Origin: Parapristionchus giblindavisi
Taxonomy: Eukaryota; Nematoda; Chromadorea; Rhabditida; Diplogasteridae
Direction: 5' to 3'
Assembly (NCBI GenBank): GCA_943737045.1
Contig: CALSFV010000133.1
Location: 85,268-149,267 of the forward strand
DNA: 64,000 nt
In this document: positions 13,495 to 24,356 of the stretch, piece after piece
Layout: the number at the start of each line of letters is the position of its first letter
Position numbering within the stretch: position 1 is the stretch's first letter
Program-made: the position numbers and the translations under genes
The notes under the pieces: generated by a model
The model's input: the letters and a program-made list of their open reading frames with translations, nothing else
Databases searched by the model: none
Told to the model about the DNA's origin: nothing

Positions 13495-14600
13495 GACCAA
13501 ATAAAAATACGTTCAGCATACCACTGAATTCCTCTTTTCGAGATCTGTCGATTGAGCTATTGAAATCCTTTGGCTTCGATTTGTATTTAGAACCAATCAA
13601 TAAATACTAATTAAAATATCGGTCGGCCAACATAGCATTCTAGGAAATTCTTCTGTTGACGACTCGATACCAAAACCACACCACGAAGAGCTACAGAGCT
13701 CCAAAATCGGCCGATTTCGGCGTCAAATTAGTTTGACGTCTCTCGACGCCGAAAATGAAGATATGCCAAAAATCTCGTGCCACCTTGTAAGGGACCCTGT
13801 GGACTACAGAAAAATGATTTAATATGTGGTGGTCAGAAAATGTGCCAACTACCCCCTGATTTTATTCGACTCTTAGACGACCCGCGAGATATGATCATTG
13901 ATAAATGAAAATATTCAAATTCATAAATAACAGTTCTGTACCGTCCGAAAGTATACCAAAGAGCATTTTTCAGTGTACGTTTGCTAGTACGCAATCAATC
14001 AGCGAAATGTTGTGCGCACAGGCATTATTGTCGTATTGTAAGAAAAACAGCGACCTCTCAAAATTCATTAAATTTTTCTGATGTCAGCACTTTTCACGTT
14101 TTGAACTGTTTTTTTTTCTCGCTTATTTGCACTCAAAGAATCTCAGTCGACCGGATCGACAATTCGTCAATAATCATCAAGACAAGTCATGCTAGAGTGC
14201 TCGTCAGAATTGACCTACGTGAACGGAAGATCGTGCTTTCCTTCTGCATGAGTGCACTCTGGCAAAGCGAAAGAGAACTCCCAGAATTGGATTTTCAGAG
14301 TCTTACACAGAAATGATACCATTCCCATGACCCTGTTCCCCATTTTAAATTCTTTAAATCAAACGTAAACGAGACAACCACAACAAACAACAAAAACAAT
14401 ATAGATGATATGGTAACAAAAATCCAGAGACGAATTCAGCTTGACTAAATATAAATGAGCGGTGATTGATTTAGGAGAATCCGTAGAAGAACACCAGAAG
14501 GACTATCCTAAATTACGGTAATTAATACTTATCAATATAGAAATACAATAATATGTAATGTTTATGAATGAAAAATGTTCATTATGTTCGTTAGGCATTA
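13495..14600. other. no gene recognised
   Basis: This is unique sequence between the satellite and the laminin pseudogene. A 111-codon open frame at 13,981-14,316 (plus) has no recognisable domain and unremarkable composition, and I do not support it as a gene. Confidence 0.5.
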
Positions 14601-15200
14601 GGAAACGTAGCCGTCACTCACCGCACTTTCGTCTCATCGAAGATGCTGTTCTTCATGAGCGTAGCGATGAAGTGTCTGACGACTTATTCGTAGACGACTG
14701 CCTCATCTGAAGCATGCATTGATCCATGAATGAAAACCCTGCGGCCATCCCCAGACGGGTTTGGTCCGATTACAAACCTCCTTCAAGTTCCAGTTGATCG
14801 ACAGCCTTGAGTGGATGGATGGGCGGATGGTCGCTCTTCTCATCGCCCGAACCCGTCGAGAACTTCCCGTTGTCCCTCAGGATCTACAAACGATATTGGG
14901 GCTACAGTACGAGTTCAATTAGAACGCACAATAGGTCTGAGAAGATACTCACCTTGTACACCCCAGCGACTGTCAAACTTGTACATCGATAGCAATCCCT
15001 TGAAAACGAATTCGAACGGGTACGTGGTCGACTCAGTGCGCGGAAACGAGACCCTTTAGTGGTGTGGAATTAGCAAACGACAGAATGGTGTCTACCGTAT
15101 ACCTTGGTATAGAGATTCTCGGCAGCGCATAGTGTCGCTGGGGGGGGGGGGGCGGTAGTTGGAACGACTTGGAGCACGCTCGGTGGAGCTTGGTCTGCAA
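14600..15200 (-). other. possible exon remnants downstream of laminin fragment
   Basis: Minus-strand stretches with splice-like borders lie at about 15,104-15,195 (TTTGCAG acceptor, GTATAC donor, containing a 12-13 base poly-C), about 14,951-15,060 and about 14,625-14,720 (GTGAGTGAC donor). Short open segments such as STTYPFEFVFKGLL and VVRHFIATLMKNSI are suggestive of protein. I cannot match them to a domain, and stops separate them. They could be the continuation of the laminin LE-L4 fragment that precedes them in the minus-strand direction. Confidence 0.25.
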
Positions 15201-15357
15201 AGGAAAATAGATTGGATTATTGATTCAACTTGTTTAACGACCGACTGATTAATCAACCTATTGTATTCAGGGGCTTCGAACTCTTCGCTTCTCCATCTGT
15301 TCTTTCTTAATCTTATTCACGACCGCATACACCTAAAAAAACGCCGTCGGTTTCCGA

Positions 15358-15485
15358 TCGCTCATCTCTACCTCCGTATCGATCGCTCATCTCTACCTCC
15401 GTATCGATCGCTCATCTCTACCTCCGTATCGATCGCTCATCTCTACCTCCGTATCGATCGCTCATCTCTACCTCCGTATCGATCG
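15358..15485. repeat. 25-bp tandem repeat, about 5 copies
   Basis: The unit CGATCGCTCATCTCTACCTCCGTAT is repeated almost perfectly. It lies in presumed intron or intergenic DNA beside the laminin fragment. Confidence 0.95.
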
Positions 15486-15708
15486 GTCAAATTTCATCCG
15501 TGGTTGGAGGCGATGATCTAATTTTTTAAATGGTTTGATGTCTACTGTTCTTGGTACTGTTTACTGGAATCTTTTATAAAAAAAATAGACAAAGTTGAGA
15601 AAGCGATAGATGAATAAATAACAAAAATTCGACGATTCAGCCAGCCACCTAATTTCACCTAATTAAAGTTAAATAAAAAAATATGACTTTAATAATAAAT
15701 CCTGTCAC

Positions 15709-16383
15709 CTTGCTAGTGATAAACGGCATCTCGGTACAGTTGGTGCTCAATCCGAAACAGAAACACCACTGGCATCCCAGTGGATTCTCCTCGGACAAGT
15801 GAATCGTTCCTGAATTAAAAAATTGAATTTTAAAAAATAATTTCATTAATTATCAGTAATTGATTTCTTTGTCAAATATTGTGCTACATGAAGAAACCGC
15901 AGTCTTTTTTTAATTAAAATTTTTTTAGTACGAGTTTACGAAATCTTTTTTGGTTAAAAAATCACCGGCTTTGCATCGTTCGCAGTACAATCCCTCGACG
16001 TTCTGCTTGCAGATGCAACTAAATCATCCATTATTATTAATATTATATATTTCATTTAATTATTTTCAATTATCTGAACGAAAACCAACTTGGCCTCCTC
16101 GGACGAATCATAATTGACACTGACATGCTTGTTGCACGGACACGGCTCACACTTGGGGTAGTTCCTGCAAAGATCTAAGATCAAAGATAAAAAATCAACG
16201 ATCAAAGATCATACTATACAAACCAGTAGCCACGCGCGCATAACTCGCACTGTCGTCCGCCGAAGCCGGGCTCGCACACGCAGTCACCAGGATGCTGAAA
16301 TTGTAGTTTGGTCTTTGATCTTTGAACTTACCAGTCCAGAAGCCATCGGGGCAGCGCTCACTGTTGATACCAGACGTGTTGTG
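15709..16383 (-). pseudogene. laminin alpha fragment: LE repeats plus start of L4 domain
   Basis: Five minus-strand exons are visible: 16,332-16,383, 16,224-16,294, 16,090-16,164, 15,966-16,018 and 15,709-15,809. They encode laminin-type EGF (LE) pieces: QHNTSGINSERCPDGFWTG, CVCEPGFGGRQCELCARGYW, KCEPCPCNKH and CICKQNVEGLYCERCKAG. The piece GCQWCFCFGLSTNC follows; the CFCFG-(S/V)-T-x-C motif marks entry into a laminin IV type A (L4) domain. The last four exons join in phase with good GT and AG sites. The first junction is out of phase and about half an LE repeat is missing there. In a normal laminin alpha chain this LE-to-L4 junction lies N-terminal to the L4 half found at 23.5-24.2 kb, yet here it lies downstream of it in the direction of transcription. 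The fragment is therefore displaced, or belongs to a second tandem copy. Confidence 0.85.
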
Positions 16384-16857
16384 CTGCAATTGTGGTGTAT
16401 TGCGTGGTGTACAAGGGTACTTTAGTCAATTATATTGGGGTTTTGCTCGCGTTTACTCAAGTTAGTGAGTTTGAGACTTAAGCAAGATCTGATTAGCGGA
16501 TAGGTTCGGCCTTGAATGGGAAGAATTCGCGCTAATATGTATAATATGTATAATATGCATATTATATGTGTAATATGAAGATGTATAATAGCGGGGGAAA
16601 AGCACTATTGCACTATTGATAAACAGCGTGATTGCGTGCGTCCGAAGATTCCCAAATATAGATATCGTTTAAAATGTAGGGCACTCTGTCCACGCTCTAT
16701 ATGTATAGCATTGAGAAAGATTTGATAACTGATACACTATTCGTGAAACATAACGGATCTCACATTGATTTCAGTACACAGAATCGGTGTTCAGTTGATA
16801 GATCCGCGGGAGCTCCCATGGAGCTCCCATGGAGCTCCACGAGCTCAGAAGTCACAC

Positions 16858-16990
16858 TGGGTATCATTCTGGATTCGTCCGAGTCTCTTCCATGAAATGG
16901 GGCGGAGTCCGGAGAAGTTCTGCATCGATAGATTCTCTTCGAGCACGTCTAGCATTGACATAAATGGTCGATAGCAGCCCTGGTCGCAGG
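16858..16990 (-). pseudogene. laminin alpha: end of LE repeats, start of coiled-coil domain II
   Basis: This exon follows the LE-c exons at 17.4 kb in phase, using donor GTATGCG at 17,368-17,374. It opens with SCDQGCYRPFMSMLDVLEEN, the two-cysteine motif followed by a leucine-rich helix that starts domain II of laminin chains. It ends at a GTGTGAC donor. No further coiled-coil exon was found downstream, so about the last 1,500 residues expected for a laminin alpha chain (domains II/I and LG1-5) are absent. The intron below it contains a short GGAGCTCCCATG duplication near 16,810. Confidence 0.75.
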
Positions 16991-17119
16991 CTGAAAGATA
17001 ATATTCATTTTTTTCAAAGAAAGATAATATTGATTTTTTTCAAAGAAAGATTATTGATTTCTTCCCTTCTTGTTTTTTTCTCACGAAGTGATATTAACAA
17101 TACGTTTTTGGGTTTCAGC

Positions 17120-17245
17120 AAATATAGGAACGCCACAAGCTATTTTGAAATTTTCCGCTCTAAAAATGCTGTCACGCTTACTTTGTTTAGAAGATAGTGT
17201 TGTCAAAGAGGATAGTAAAATTGGCTCGGCGTGTGGATTATTATT
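17120..17245. mobile_element. hairpin MITE (degenerate)
   Basis: An imperfect palindrome: AAGCTATTTTGAAATTTTCC near 17,137 opposes GGATAGTAAAATTGGCTCGG near 17,210. It resembles the better-preserved copies at 17,878, 22,905 and 24,357. Confidence 0.55.
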
Positions 17246-17699
17246 TATATATTAGGTTGAAGAACTAACTCGTTCATGCGTGGGCATGTGATAAATAAAT
17301 AAATATAAAAATAAATAAATATAAGAATAGATAAATATAAAAATAATAATAAATAAATATAAAAATTCGCATACACGTGCATAGTCCGTTGATGAAAGCG
17401 TGTCGTTCCTGGCAGCGAGAGCAATCGCGACCTGAAATCAATCGATACTACTCTGATACCATTGGATTGTTGCCATCGATCAGCCATCTACCGTAACTAT
17501 TTCTACAGTAGTCTACCGTACCTGTCACTCCGGGTCGGCATTCGCATTAGCCGGTCAATGGATTACACGCGCCATGCATTGAGCCGTCTCTGAATCAGTT
17601 ACAGTTTGCGCCTTGATCTTTGATCCAAAGATCTACGACAAGATCTTTGATCTACGACTGATCATACCTGTGACATTCGCACTCTCCACCGGGCACATG

Positions 17700-18045
17700 A
17701 GGATTACCGAAGAAGCCGGTAAGGCACCTTAAGTAAGGTTATGGTTGCTGAAGCCTTATGTTAGTGTTACTAAATGCCGAAGTCCTTAACTCCCTAAGTC
17801 AGTTAATTCCATAAATCATTAAGTCCTCAAGTACATAATTCTTAATTTCCTATCTCTAAAAGTTACACCCCGACCTAATTTGAAACTCTCCACACTGGCG
17901 ATGTTCTCTCGTAGACAAAGAAAGCAATTGGCCAGAGAGGAGAATTTCAAATTAGCGCGGGTGTGCCTTTAAGTTCCTAAGTCCTTAAGTCCCTAAGTCT
18001 TAAATTCCTAACTCCTTAAGTCCCTTAGGTCGCTAAGTCACTTAC
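17700..18045. other. intron with degenerate AAGTCCTT repeats and a hairpin MITE
   Basis: The laminin intron holds scattered copies of AAGTCCTTAAGTCCCTAAGT. At 17,878-17,972 there is a palindrome with arms CTAATTTGAAACTCTCC and GGAGAATTTCAAATTAG, the clearest member of the hairpin family also found at 22.9 and 24.4 kb. Confidence 0.8.
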
Positions 18046-18164
18046 GTCTCGCAGTATTCTCCTCCGTATCCGTACTTGCACGCGTCACAGATGTATCCTC
18101 GTCCAGTCTGCGCGGGCTGACACGTATCAGAGAACGACTGTTCCGTAGTCGGACAGGCACACCT

Positions 18165-18360
18165 GAACTTGCGCTCGTTAGCATACTTTCAAAATCACAA
18201 CAACAGTCCAAGGCGACGCGAATAATTAGTAACTACAGTAAGTCCACGATCGCCTGAACTTGCACTCGTTAGCATACTTTCAAAATCACAACAACTTTCC
18301 TCAAGGCAACGCGAATAATTTTAATTAATAACTACAGCAAGTCCGAGTTCGTTGTAAAAA
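18165..18360. repeat. about 98-bp tandem duplication in intron
   Basis: Two adjacent copies begin CCTGAACTTGCGCTCGTTAG (18,161) and CCTGAACTTGCACTCGTTAG (about 18,252). Both continue through GCATACTTTCAAAATCACAA to AACTACAG(T/C)AAGTCC. The duplicated block includes the laminin splice acceptor. Confidence 0.85.
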
Positions 18361-18777
18361 AACGGACTTGTGCTGGTTACCGGTTTTCAGAAACTTTGAC
18401 AAAATTCATGAAAGCATTGAAATCAACGATATCCACAGTAAGTCCTCACTTGGTACAGCTGGCGGGTCTTCCGTTCGTCGCGTCTCCAATGAAGCCGGGC
18501 TTGCAGCGCTCACACCAGTCTCCCATCGTGTTGTGCTGGCACTCCTTAAGTATTTAAGTATTAATTTTATTAAGTATAAGTATTTAAGTAAATGTTTAAG
18601 TACCCGATTATAAAGCTTAATTACGTGCTAAGTAAGTATGCTTAAGTGCTTAAGTACCCAGTAATTTCTTAAGCACTTGTGGATTTCATAGTATTCGCAA
18701 AAAACAATACAGTATCACTTAGTAAATATAACTGAGTATTAATTAAAAGTGAGAACTAAACCAGGTTAAGTCCGCTA

Positions 18778-18920
18778 AGGTTAAGTTAATGTTAAGTTAA
18801 AGTTAAGTTAAGGTTAAGTTAAGGTTAAGTTAAGGTTAAGTTAAGGTTAAGTTAAGGTTAAGTTAAGGTTAAGTTAAGGTTAAGTTAAAGTTAAGTTAAG
18901 GTTAAGTAAGGTTAAGGTCT
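18778..18920. repeat. 11-bp tandem repeat (AAGGTTAAGTT)n
   Basis: About 12 copies of AAGGTTAAGTT lie in the intron that replaces a missing laminin LE exon. It is not the nematode telomere repeat TTAGGC. Confidence 0.95.
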
Positions 18921-19147
18921 TTTTTTTACATTTTCAGATTTTTTTCAAAAAAAAATCAGAAACAATTGCTAAAAAATGACGATGGCGTTTGACGAAATTA
19001 TCAGAAGTTGAGTTTGAGAGATAAATTAATCACATGCGAATTTAAAAATCGATATTGTTTGGTTTATGAATTTATTTTTAACATTTTAAGTAAAGTATGT
19101 ATAGAAATTGTTGATTTGAGAGTGATTTTAAATACAAAAAGAGTTAC

Positions 19148-20565
19148 CGGCAATATCCCGTGGCGGGGTTCTGGCACGAGGGTCCGGCGTAACCCATGGG
19201 GCAGTCCGAGCACTGTTCTACTCCGAGGGCGTAAGAGGGACTCAGGGGTGAGGACACGGCGGCCGAGGGCGACTCCACAACCGCGACGTCGAGTGAGATC
19301 TCAGAGATCGTCGCGACTTCACCTGTAGAGATCAAAGATCAAAGATCGTTATATTTACAACCGAAAGATACACATGGCTAATGGTCGTACGATCGTAATC
19401 GAGATTAAAAAGATCAAGGGTCAAAGTTCATCACAGATTCAACGAAAAATACACATCAAACAAGATGCTAATATCCCATAGGATCGTAATCAAGATTCGA
19501 AAGATCAAAGACCAAAGGTTAAAGATCGTTATGGATACAACCAAAATATACACATCAAGCAAGACGCTAATAGCCATAAGATCGTAAACTAGCTGCGAGA
19601 GATTAAAGATCAAAGACAAAAAATCAAAGATCACCGACTCTGGACGGGTAGTTGTAGGTGGAGCGGATCAGAATCGATTGGACACTCTGCAGGGCGATCA
19701 TCATCTGCTGACGCGTGACCGTGATTTCTGGCGAAGTCCGCGACCGCCATTCAGACTTGTGCAGTCGCACCTGAGGATTACGGTGGTCATTCCTCTGACA
19801 GGCACTGTACAATATCCAATCGTGATTGCGACCGAATTGGAATAAAAAAAAAATCAAGAATGTGACCGATCGGACTGAGTTGAGATTACCGTACCTTGTA
19901 CTTGCCGTCCTCGCTGACTTGCCACGGGATGTGCTCGAGTTCGAGACGATTGTTACCAATGAGAACGGCCTAAAGATTGGCGATTTACATTTTGTTTAAT
20001 TTTAAAATACTTGGTCAATGTCGTCCATTTCTTCGCTGAATATTTTGAGTAGGAAAATTACATTATATTATAAAGTATTAATAATTGTATGATATATTTA
20101 AAAATAAAAATATTAAATCAAAGTTATTTTTATAAGTACCTGTGGGAAGTATCTGAAGTATTGTCCGTCTGGCCGCACTCCAGGAATACCACGGCGATTG
20201 TCATCGTTCCAGATCTAAAGATCAAAGTTCAAACTACAATCGATAGATCGATAGATCAAAGATCAAACTTCAAACTTTGAATAGAATGAAACCATTGTAT
20301 GAGCTGGCTCGGTCGCCCAACATTGACTTGGGCAGAGGCCAGTACACAGGCGTGGGGTCAGTGGGGTGGGTAGCTGTTGAAGCGGGGTGGGCGTCCTGAA
20401 GCGATCAATGATCAAAGTTCAAAGATCAAGGATCAAACTACTAACTGGCAAGATGTTGAGGTTGTATTCTTCGTGTAGTGCACCCATGGCTCGACAAATG
20501 TCGCCACCCGATCCTCCGCGTAGATCTGCTGCCACGTCATCGATGATTGCACGCAAATGTCAGTT
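19148..20565 (-). pseudogene. laminin alpha L4b (laminin IV type A) domain
   Basis: Minus-strand exons are 20,446-20,565 (NRTDICVQSSMTWQQIY, entry of L4), 20,276-20,395 (PVYWPLPKSMLGDRASSYNG), 20,140-20,214 (IWNDDNRRGIPGVRPDGQYF), 19,895-19,969 (VLIGNNRLELEHIPWQVSED), 19,635-19,770 (RLHKSEWRSRTSPEITVTRQ and ILIRSTYNYP) and 19,148-19,322 (ATISEISLDVAVVES, then LE start CPMGYAGPSCQ). The combination YWPLPKSMLGD, GNNRLELEH and TVTRQQMM is typical of the second L4 domain of laminin alpha chains. Exons from 20,276 downward join in phase. The join from 20,446 to 20,276 is off by one base, a probable frameshift. Introns carry GATCAAA repeats. Confidence 0.92.
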
Positions 20566-20909
20566 CTGGAAAGAACAAAGATCAAAGATCAAACTACAAA
20601 AAATCAAAGATCATACCGGTTGAAGCAGAAGCAATCCAGCGCGTTGCTCGCATCTAGTGAGAACGTCGGCTTGCACGAATCACACTTGAGACCTTCGACG
20701 TTCTTCTGAAACTTGTAGCTTTTAGTTTGATCTTTGATCTCTGTAGGTTGATCTTTGATCTCTGTCGTTTGATCTTTGATCTCTGTCGTTCGATATTTGT
20801 AGTCTGACCTTGCACGGACACTGGCCGTTCTCGTCACACATACAGATGCCGTCCTTGCACTCGTTGGACGCCGTACCATCTACGGCGCAGTCGCACGGCT
20901 GTAATATCG

Positions 20910-20980
20910 TGGTGTATTGGTAACTAACTAGCACACCGCCCGGTCGTACACGGGTTCGAGTCCCGTCCGGTGCTCTGGCA
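20910..20980 (+). other. tRNA-like sequence in laminin intron
   Basis: A B box GGTTCGAGTCC in a T-arm (ACGGG/CCCGT) is followed by CCGGTGCT, which resembles an acceptor strand. The 5' half does not pair with it and the A box is poor. It shares ACACGGGTTCGA-TCCCGT with the tRNA-like module at 676-744. It is probably a tRNA-derived insertion in the 20,899-20,989 intron and not a functional tRNA. Confidence 0.5.
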
Positions 20981-22904
20981 AAAATGTACCTCGCAAGTGG
21001 GGAAGTTGAAGTATCCATGTGAACAGTGATCACATTTGAGTCCGATATATTGCTCCTTGCACTGACACTGTAATAAGGCGATCAAATTTAAGAAAGATCA
21101 AAGATCAAAGACCAAAGATCAAAATACAAAACCTGTCCAGTTTCCGTATCGCACTTTGTGCCATCCGCACCCTTCTCGTTACACTCGCACTTGCGACAAC
21201 CTCTGCAATAACATTATTATGTTTAACTAAAATAAAATCAGTTCACGATCTAACAAGTGGTGTAGCTACAGTACCTGAGCGGATGGTAGTCCCAGGCGTC
21301 GTCCGTGCACGCCTCGCACATCTCGCCCACAGTGGTCGGCGGGCACACGGACTCAGGTCTTGGCGTCGCACACCTGACCCGGAGTAGGGCAGGCCGGACA
21401 ATCTGTAGAGTACAGATGTTATAACCACCGTAATATTGTTATAGAGAAAAAAATCGATCCATACGAGTTGCAATGGCAGAATTGACAGCCGGGGAGGCAT
21501 TGGTCACGTCTGTAGTTTGATCATGTTGTAGTTTGTTCAGTCAACATTTTGTAGTTTGATGTCGTACCTCTTTCCGAACTCTCCCTGCTTGCAGGTGCAC
21601 TGACCGCTGACGTCATCACAGTCCGCTCCGATCGCGCCAGTGTCATTGCACTCACACGATGGACACTCGTTGTCCACGTCACCATGACCCTCCTGAAAGA
21701 TCAAAGATCAAAGTTCGCAAGATCAAAGATCAGTCTACCGCACCTTGCACCGATCGCACTGCTGACCGATGTAGTTTGGCTTGCACTCACAGATGCCTTT
21801 GTTCGCGTCGCATTGTTGAGACGTGGCACCGACCTGAACATTTGGTGGTGAATTGATCTTTGATCTTTGAACTTTATTCTTTGATCTCTGTAGCTCTTAC
21901 CCTATGACATCCGCACGCCTTGCAGTTGTGCGCAAGCGCACTGCCGTAGTGATTGTCCTCGCACTTCTGCAATGATTCTTTGATATATGATCTTTGATCT
22001 TTGATCTTTGATCAGTCATACCTCGAAGTGATCTCAAGTAGTGTGTCCCATGCATTTGAGACACTTTCCGGAACTGACGTCACAATTTCCGATATCTGCC
22101 GAATCGATATTACCGTTGCACTGACATTCCTTGCACGTTCCGTTGACAGCATCTAGAAAATAGCCGTCGGAGCAACTGTAGATTGATCTTTGATCTTTGA
22201 ACTATTGTAGTTTGATCACTCACACTTCACACTTGTTGCCCTCGTAGTCTGGCTCGCACAATGTGCAAACATATACGTCTACGCCAGCTGCCTCCGCGCC
22301 CGATACAATCAGCTGAAAGATTTCTAAGGTTAAAGATCAAAGATCAAAGATCAAGCCTGAGTGAGCGCGCAATCCTTGGAGTGGCTGTTCCCTCTCCTCC
22401 GAGCGAGGGATTACCATAGTGACCGGCGATGCACTGCTCGCATCGATGACCAGTTGTGTTGTGCTGAAATCAACAGACTGATGTATCCGCGCCTAGTCAT
22501 TAGCATGGCCCAGCGCACCCCATTTGAACCCCCGAATCACAGTGTGCGCGGTAGCGTTGTGGTCCCTATATATACTTGAAATTACGTACTTGCAAGAGAC
22601 TTATATTATCTTTTCTGTGGTGCTGTTTCTCTCCATAATAAAGTCTCTGTTCTACTACGTGTTGTGGCCTAATACACAACACAGATCGATGATCTTGCTA
22701 TCGATCAGAAATAGGGCTCAAAGATCAGAGATCAAAGATCAAGTGTACCTGGCAGTTCAGGCAGACTTCGGTCCACGGGTCACACGACTCCGAGTGTCCC
22801 TCGCACGTGCACGCCACGCATTGTCCACCATGTAGTTGATTGTTGACACGACGGTATCGAGCACGACATGACTGAAATTTATCAAAATTGGACTATTCTG
22901 ACTC

Positions 22905-23045
22905 GGCCTACAATTACGTTGGCTTATCAAGAGCTAACATTAAATTCTTCGCTCTGACAATACTCTCTCGCTTTATTTGTCCACAAGAGAGCGTTATCAG
23001 AGCGGAGAGCAAAATTAGAACGGCATGTGCCTTTGAGAAGATATC
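22905..23045. mobile_element. hairpin MITE in laminin intron
   Basis: Arms TTCTTCGCTCTGACAATACTCTCTC (about 22,946) and GAGAGCGTTATCAGAGCGGAGAGC (about 22,986) are inverted copies flanking a short A/T-rich turn. It belongs to the same family as 17,878 and 24,357. Confidence 0.75.
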
Positions 23046-23549
23046 GTCACTTGAATCGCTTCGCATATTGGGAAACCCTATTTTACATATATGTTGAACC
23101 ACGCTTAGGCGCTAATAAGGTAATAAGGTAGCTAATAAAGTATCAATCCTCCCAAGACCGCAATACAGCAATCTATGGAAGTCACGCTAGCGACAACGAC
23201 AGCACAACATCGGACATTCAAGTATCCAAGAAAATAAATAAATAATAAAGATACCTCGCAACTGCGTCCGACAAAGTTGTCCGGATACGCGCACAGCTCG
23301 ACGCCGTGTCAAGTGGCGCCGGATGCAGAACGTCCTCGTTGTCCTGGAATATTTGATTTGTTGCTTATAAGTTACGAAAAGAAAAAAAAAACAGGAAATC
23401 GGACAAAGCTCTTCTACGCTTTCAAAAGATATTTAATTGGGTACTTAAAATTCGGTAAAAAAATTTCAACAAACTGTTAAAATGATTGCTCGCCGATATA
23501 TTTACGATAAGATGTCAAATTTTTATTTGCACAAAGAATTATAACCAAC

Positions 23550-24190
23550 CTTGTTGAATTTGATTTCGTCCTTGGAAAGCAGAACAGCAGTGTCCAACGT
23601 GAGGCCGGAGATACTGTAAAACCAAGGTTCAAAGATCAAAGATCAAACTACAAGAGCTCATCCTGGGGCTCACCTTGACTGAAGCTGTTGCAGGTCATAG
23701 ACCGATCGAATCATGAACAGTTTGACATCGGCTAGCGCCCTCATCATGTCGTAATGAAAACAGAGATCAAGGTACAAAGATCAAAGATCAAAGACCAAAG
23801 ACCAAAGATCAAACCTTGGAGATCTCTCGACGTGTCTCAGAGTTGTACCAGTTAGCGCCCTCGCGTAGGGTGATCGCCACTGCCATATTCTCTCGGGGGA
23901 TGAACTTCTGCCGGGTGTAGTACTCCAGCTTGACGCCGTTACCCTGAAAGATCAAAGATCAAAGATGAAACTACACTGGCCCTACCTCAATGTACAGATC
24001 GGGCAGCGGGACGTCATCGCCGACTCGCTCAGTTGGTGGGAAGTAGTAAACGAAGCAGTGCAGCATGCCACCGTACGAGTTGAGCTGCAAGCGATCAAAG
24101 ATCAAACTACAAAATATGAAAATCAAAGATCGACCTACCAGATTGCCGGTGAAGTTGGCGGGTGCCTTCCAGTAGTACAGCTGGCGATCT
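23550..24190 (-). pseudogene. laminin alpha L4a (second half of domain)
   Basis: Exons are 24,139-24,190 (DRQLYYWKAPANFTGNL), 23,986-24,084 (LNSYGGMLHCFVYYFPPTER), 23,815-23,943 (GNGVKLEYYTRQKFIPREN), about 23,674-23,750 (DMMRALADVKLFMIRSVYD) and 23,550-23,613 (AVLLSKDEIKFNK). YYWKAPANF and LNSYGG followed by VKLxM/LIRSxYD are the core of laminin IV type A. It starts in mid-domain. The entry half is not upstream, where UBR5-like sequence lies, but an L4 entry is found at 15.7 kb. The fourth exon has no AG acceptor: the sequence before GAC is TTTTCATTAC. Other junctions are in phase. Confidence 0.9.
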
Positions 24191-24356
24191 CTGAAAAAAA
24201 TGGATTTTGGTCACAGTTTTGATGAATGAACATTTAAGAAATGCAAAATGAACTCCACTCATAAATCGATAAGCATTGCTTGTGTACTGATTTTTTTAAA
24301 GGCTTCTTAAAGAATTTATGAGTTTATTGATTTTATTGATCCCATTTCCATTCCGC

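Larger units (their letters stand above)
17375..18535 (-). pseudogene. laminin alpha LE-c repeats (with nonsense codon)
   Basis: Five exons are visible: 18,450-18,535 (HNTMGDWCERCKPGFIGDAT), 18,046-18,162 (YICDACKYGYGGEYCE), 17,668-17,727 (CLTGFFGNPHVPGGECECHR), 17,522-17,589 (GSMHGACNPLTG, then stop) and 17,375-17,431 (GRDCSRCQERHAFINGLC). The cysteine spacing is that of LE modules, and all five exons join in phase. TAA at 17,547-17,549 replaces the residue between CNPLTG and CEC, a codon that is normally Gln or similar, so translation would stop here. The LE half-module expected between this block and the L4b exon at 19,148 is missing: the phases do not match, and that space holds 11-bp repeats. 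Confidence 0.88.
20617..23343 (-). pseudogene. laminin alpha LE-b repeat block with several lesions
   Basis: Thirteen minus-strand exons encode successive LE modules: 23,255-23,343; 22,749-22,871; 22,357-22,463; 22,224-22,312; 22,022-22,175; 21,901-21,966; 21,744-21,833; 21,568-21,692; 21,465-21,509; 21,275-21,402; 21,133-21,202; 20,990-21,067; 20,809-20,898, then 20,617-20,705. Typical pieces are CTCEGHSESCDPWTEVCLNC, HNTTGHRCEQCIAGHYGNPS and CKPNYIGQQCDRC. Lesions: exon 23,255 needs a one-base shift to reach VELCAYPDNFVGRSCE; exon 22,357 changes frame at the GGAGGAGAGGG run, has lost two cysteines and has a GC donor; TGA at 22,033-22,035 sits where HTTG-DHFE would be; exon 21,275 shifts frame near ESVCPPTTVGEMCEAC. 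The remaining exons are open and spliced in phase, so decay is recent or incomplete. Confidence 0.92.

Noticed and set aside
13981..14316. 111-codon frame as a gene
   Set aside because: There is no domain, no splice context and no composition signal, and frames of this length arise by chance in AT-poor patches.
18778..18920. Possible interstitial telomere repeat
   Set aside because: The unit is AAGGTTAAGTT (11 bp), not TTAGGC or its complement.
20722..21033. 103-codon minus frame running through a laminin exon, intron and exon
   Set aside because: The middle part (ARAPDGTRTRVRPGG) is translated tRNA-like intron sequence; the true exons end at GT and AG sites at 20,989 and 20,899.
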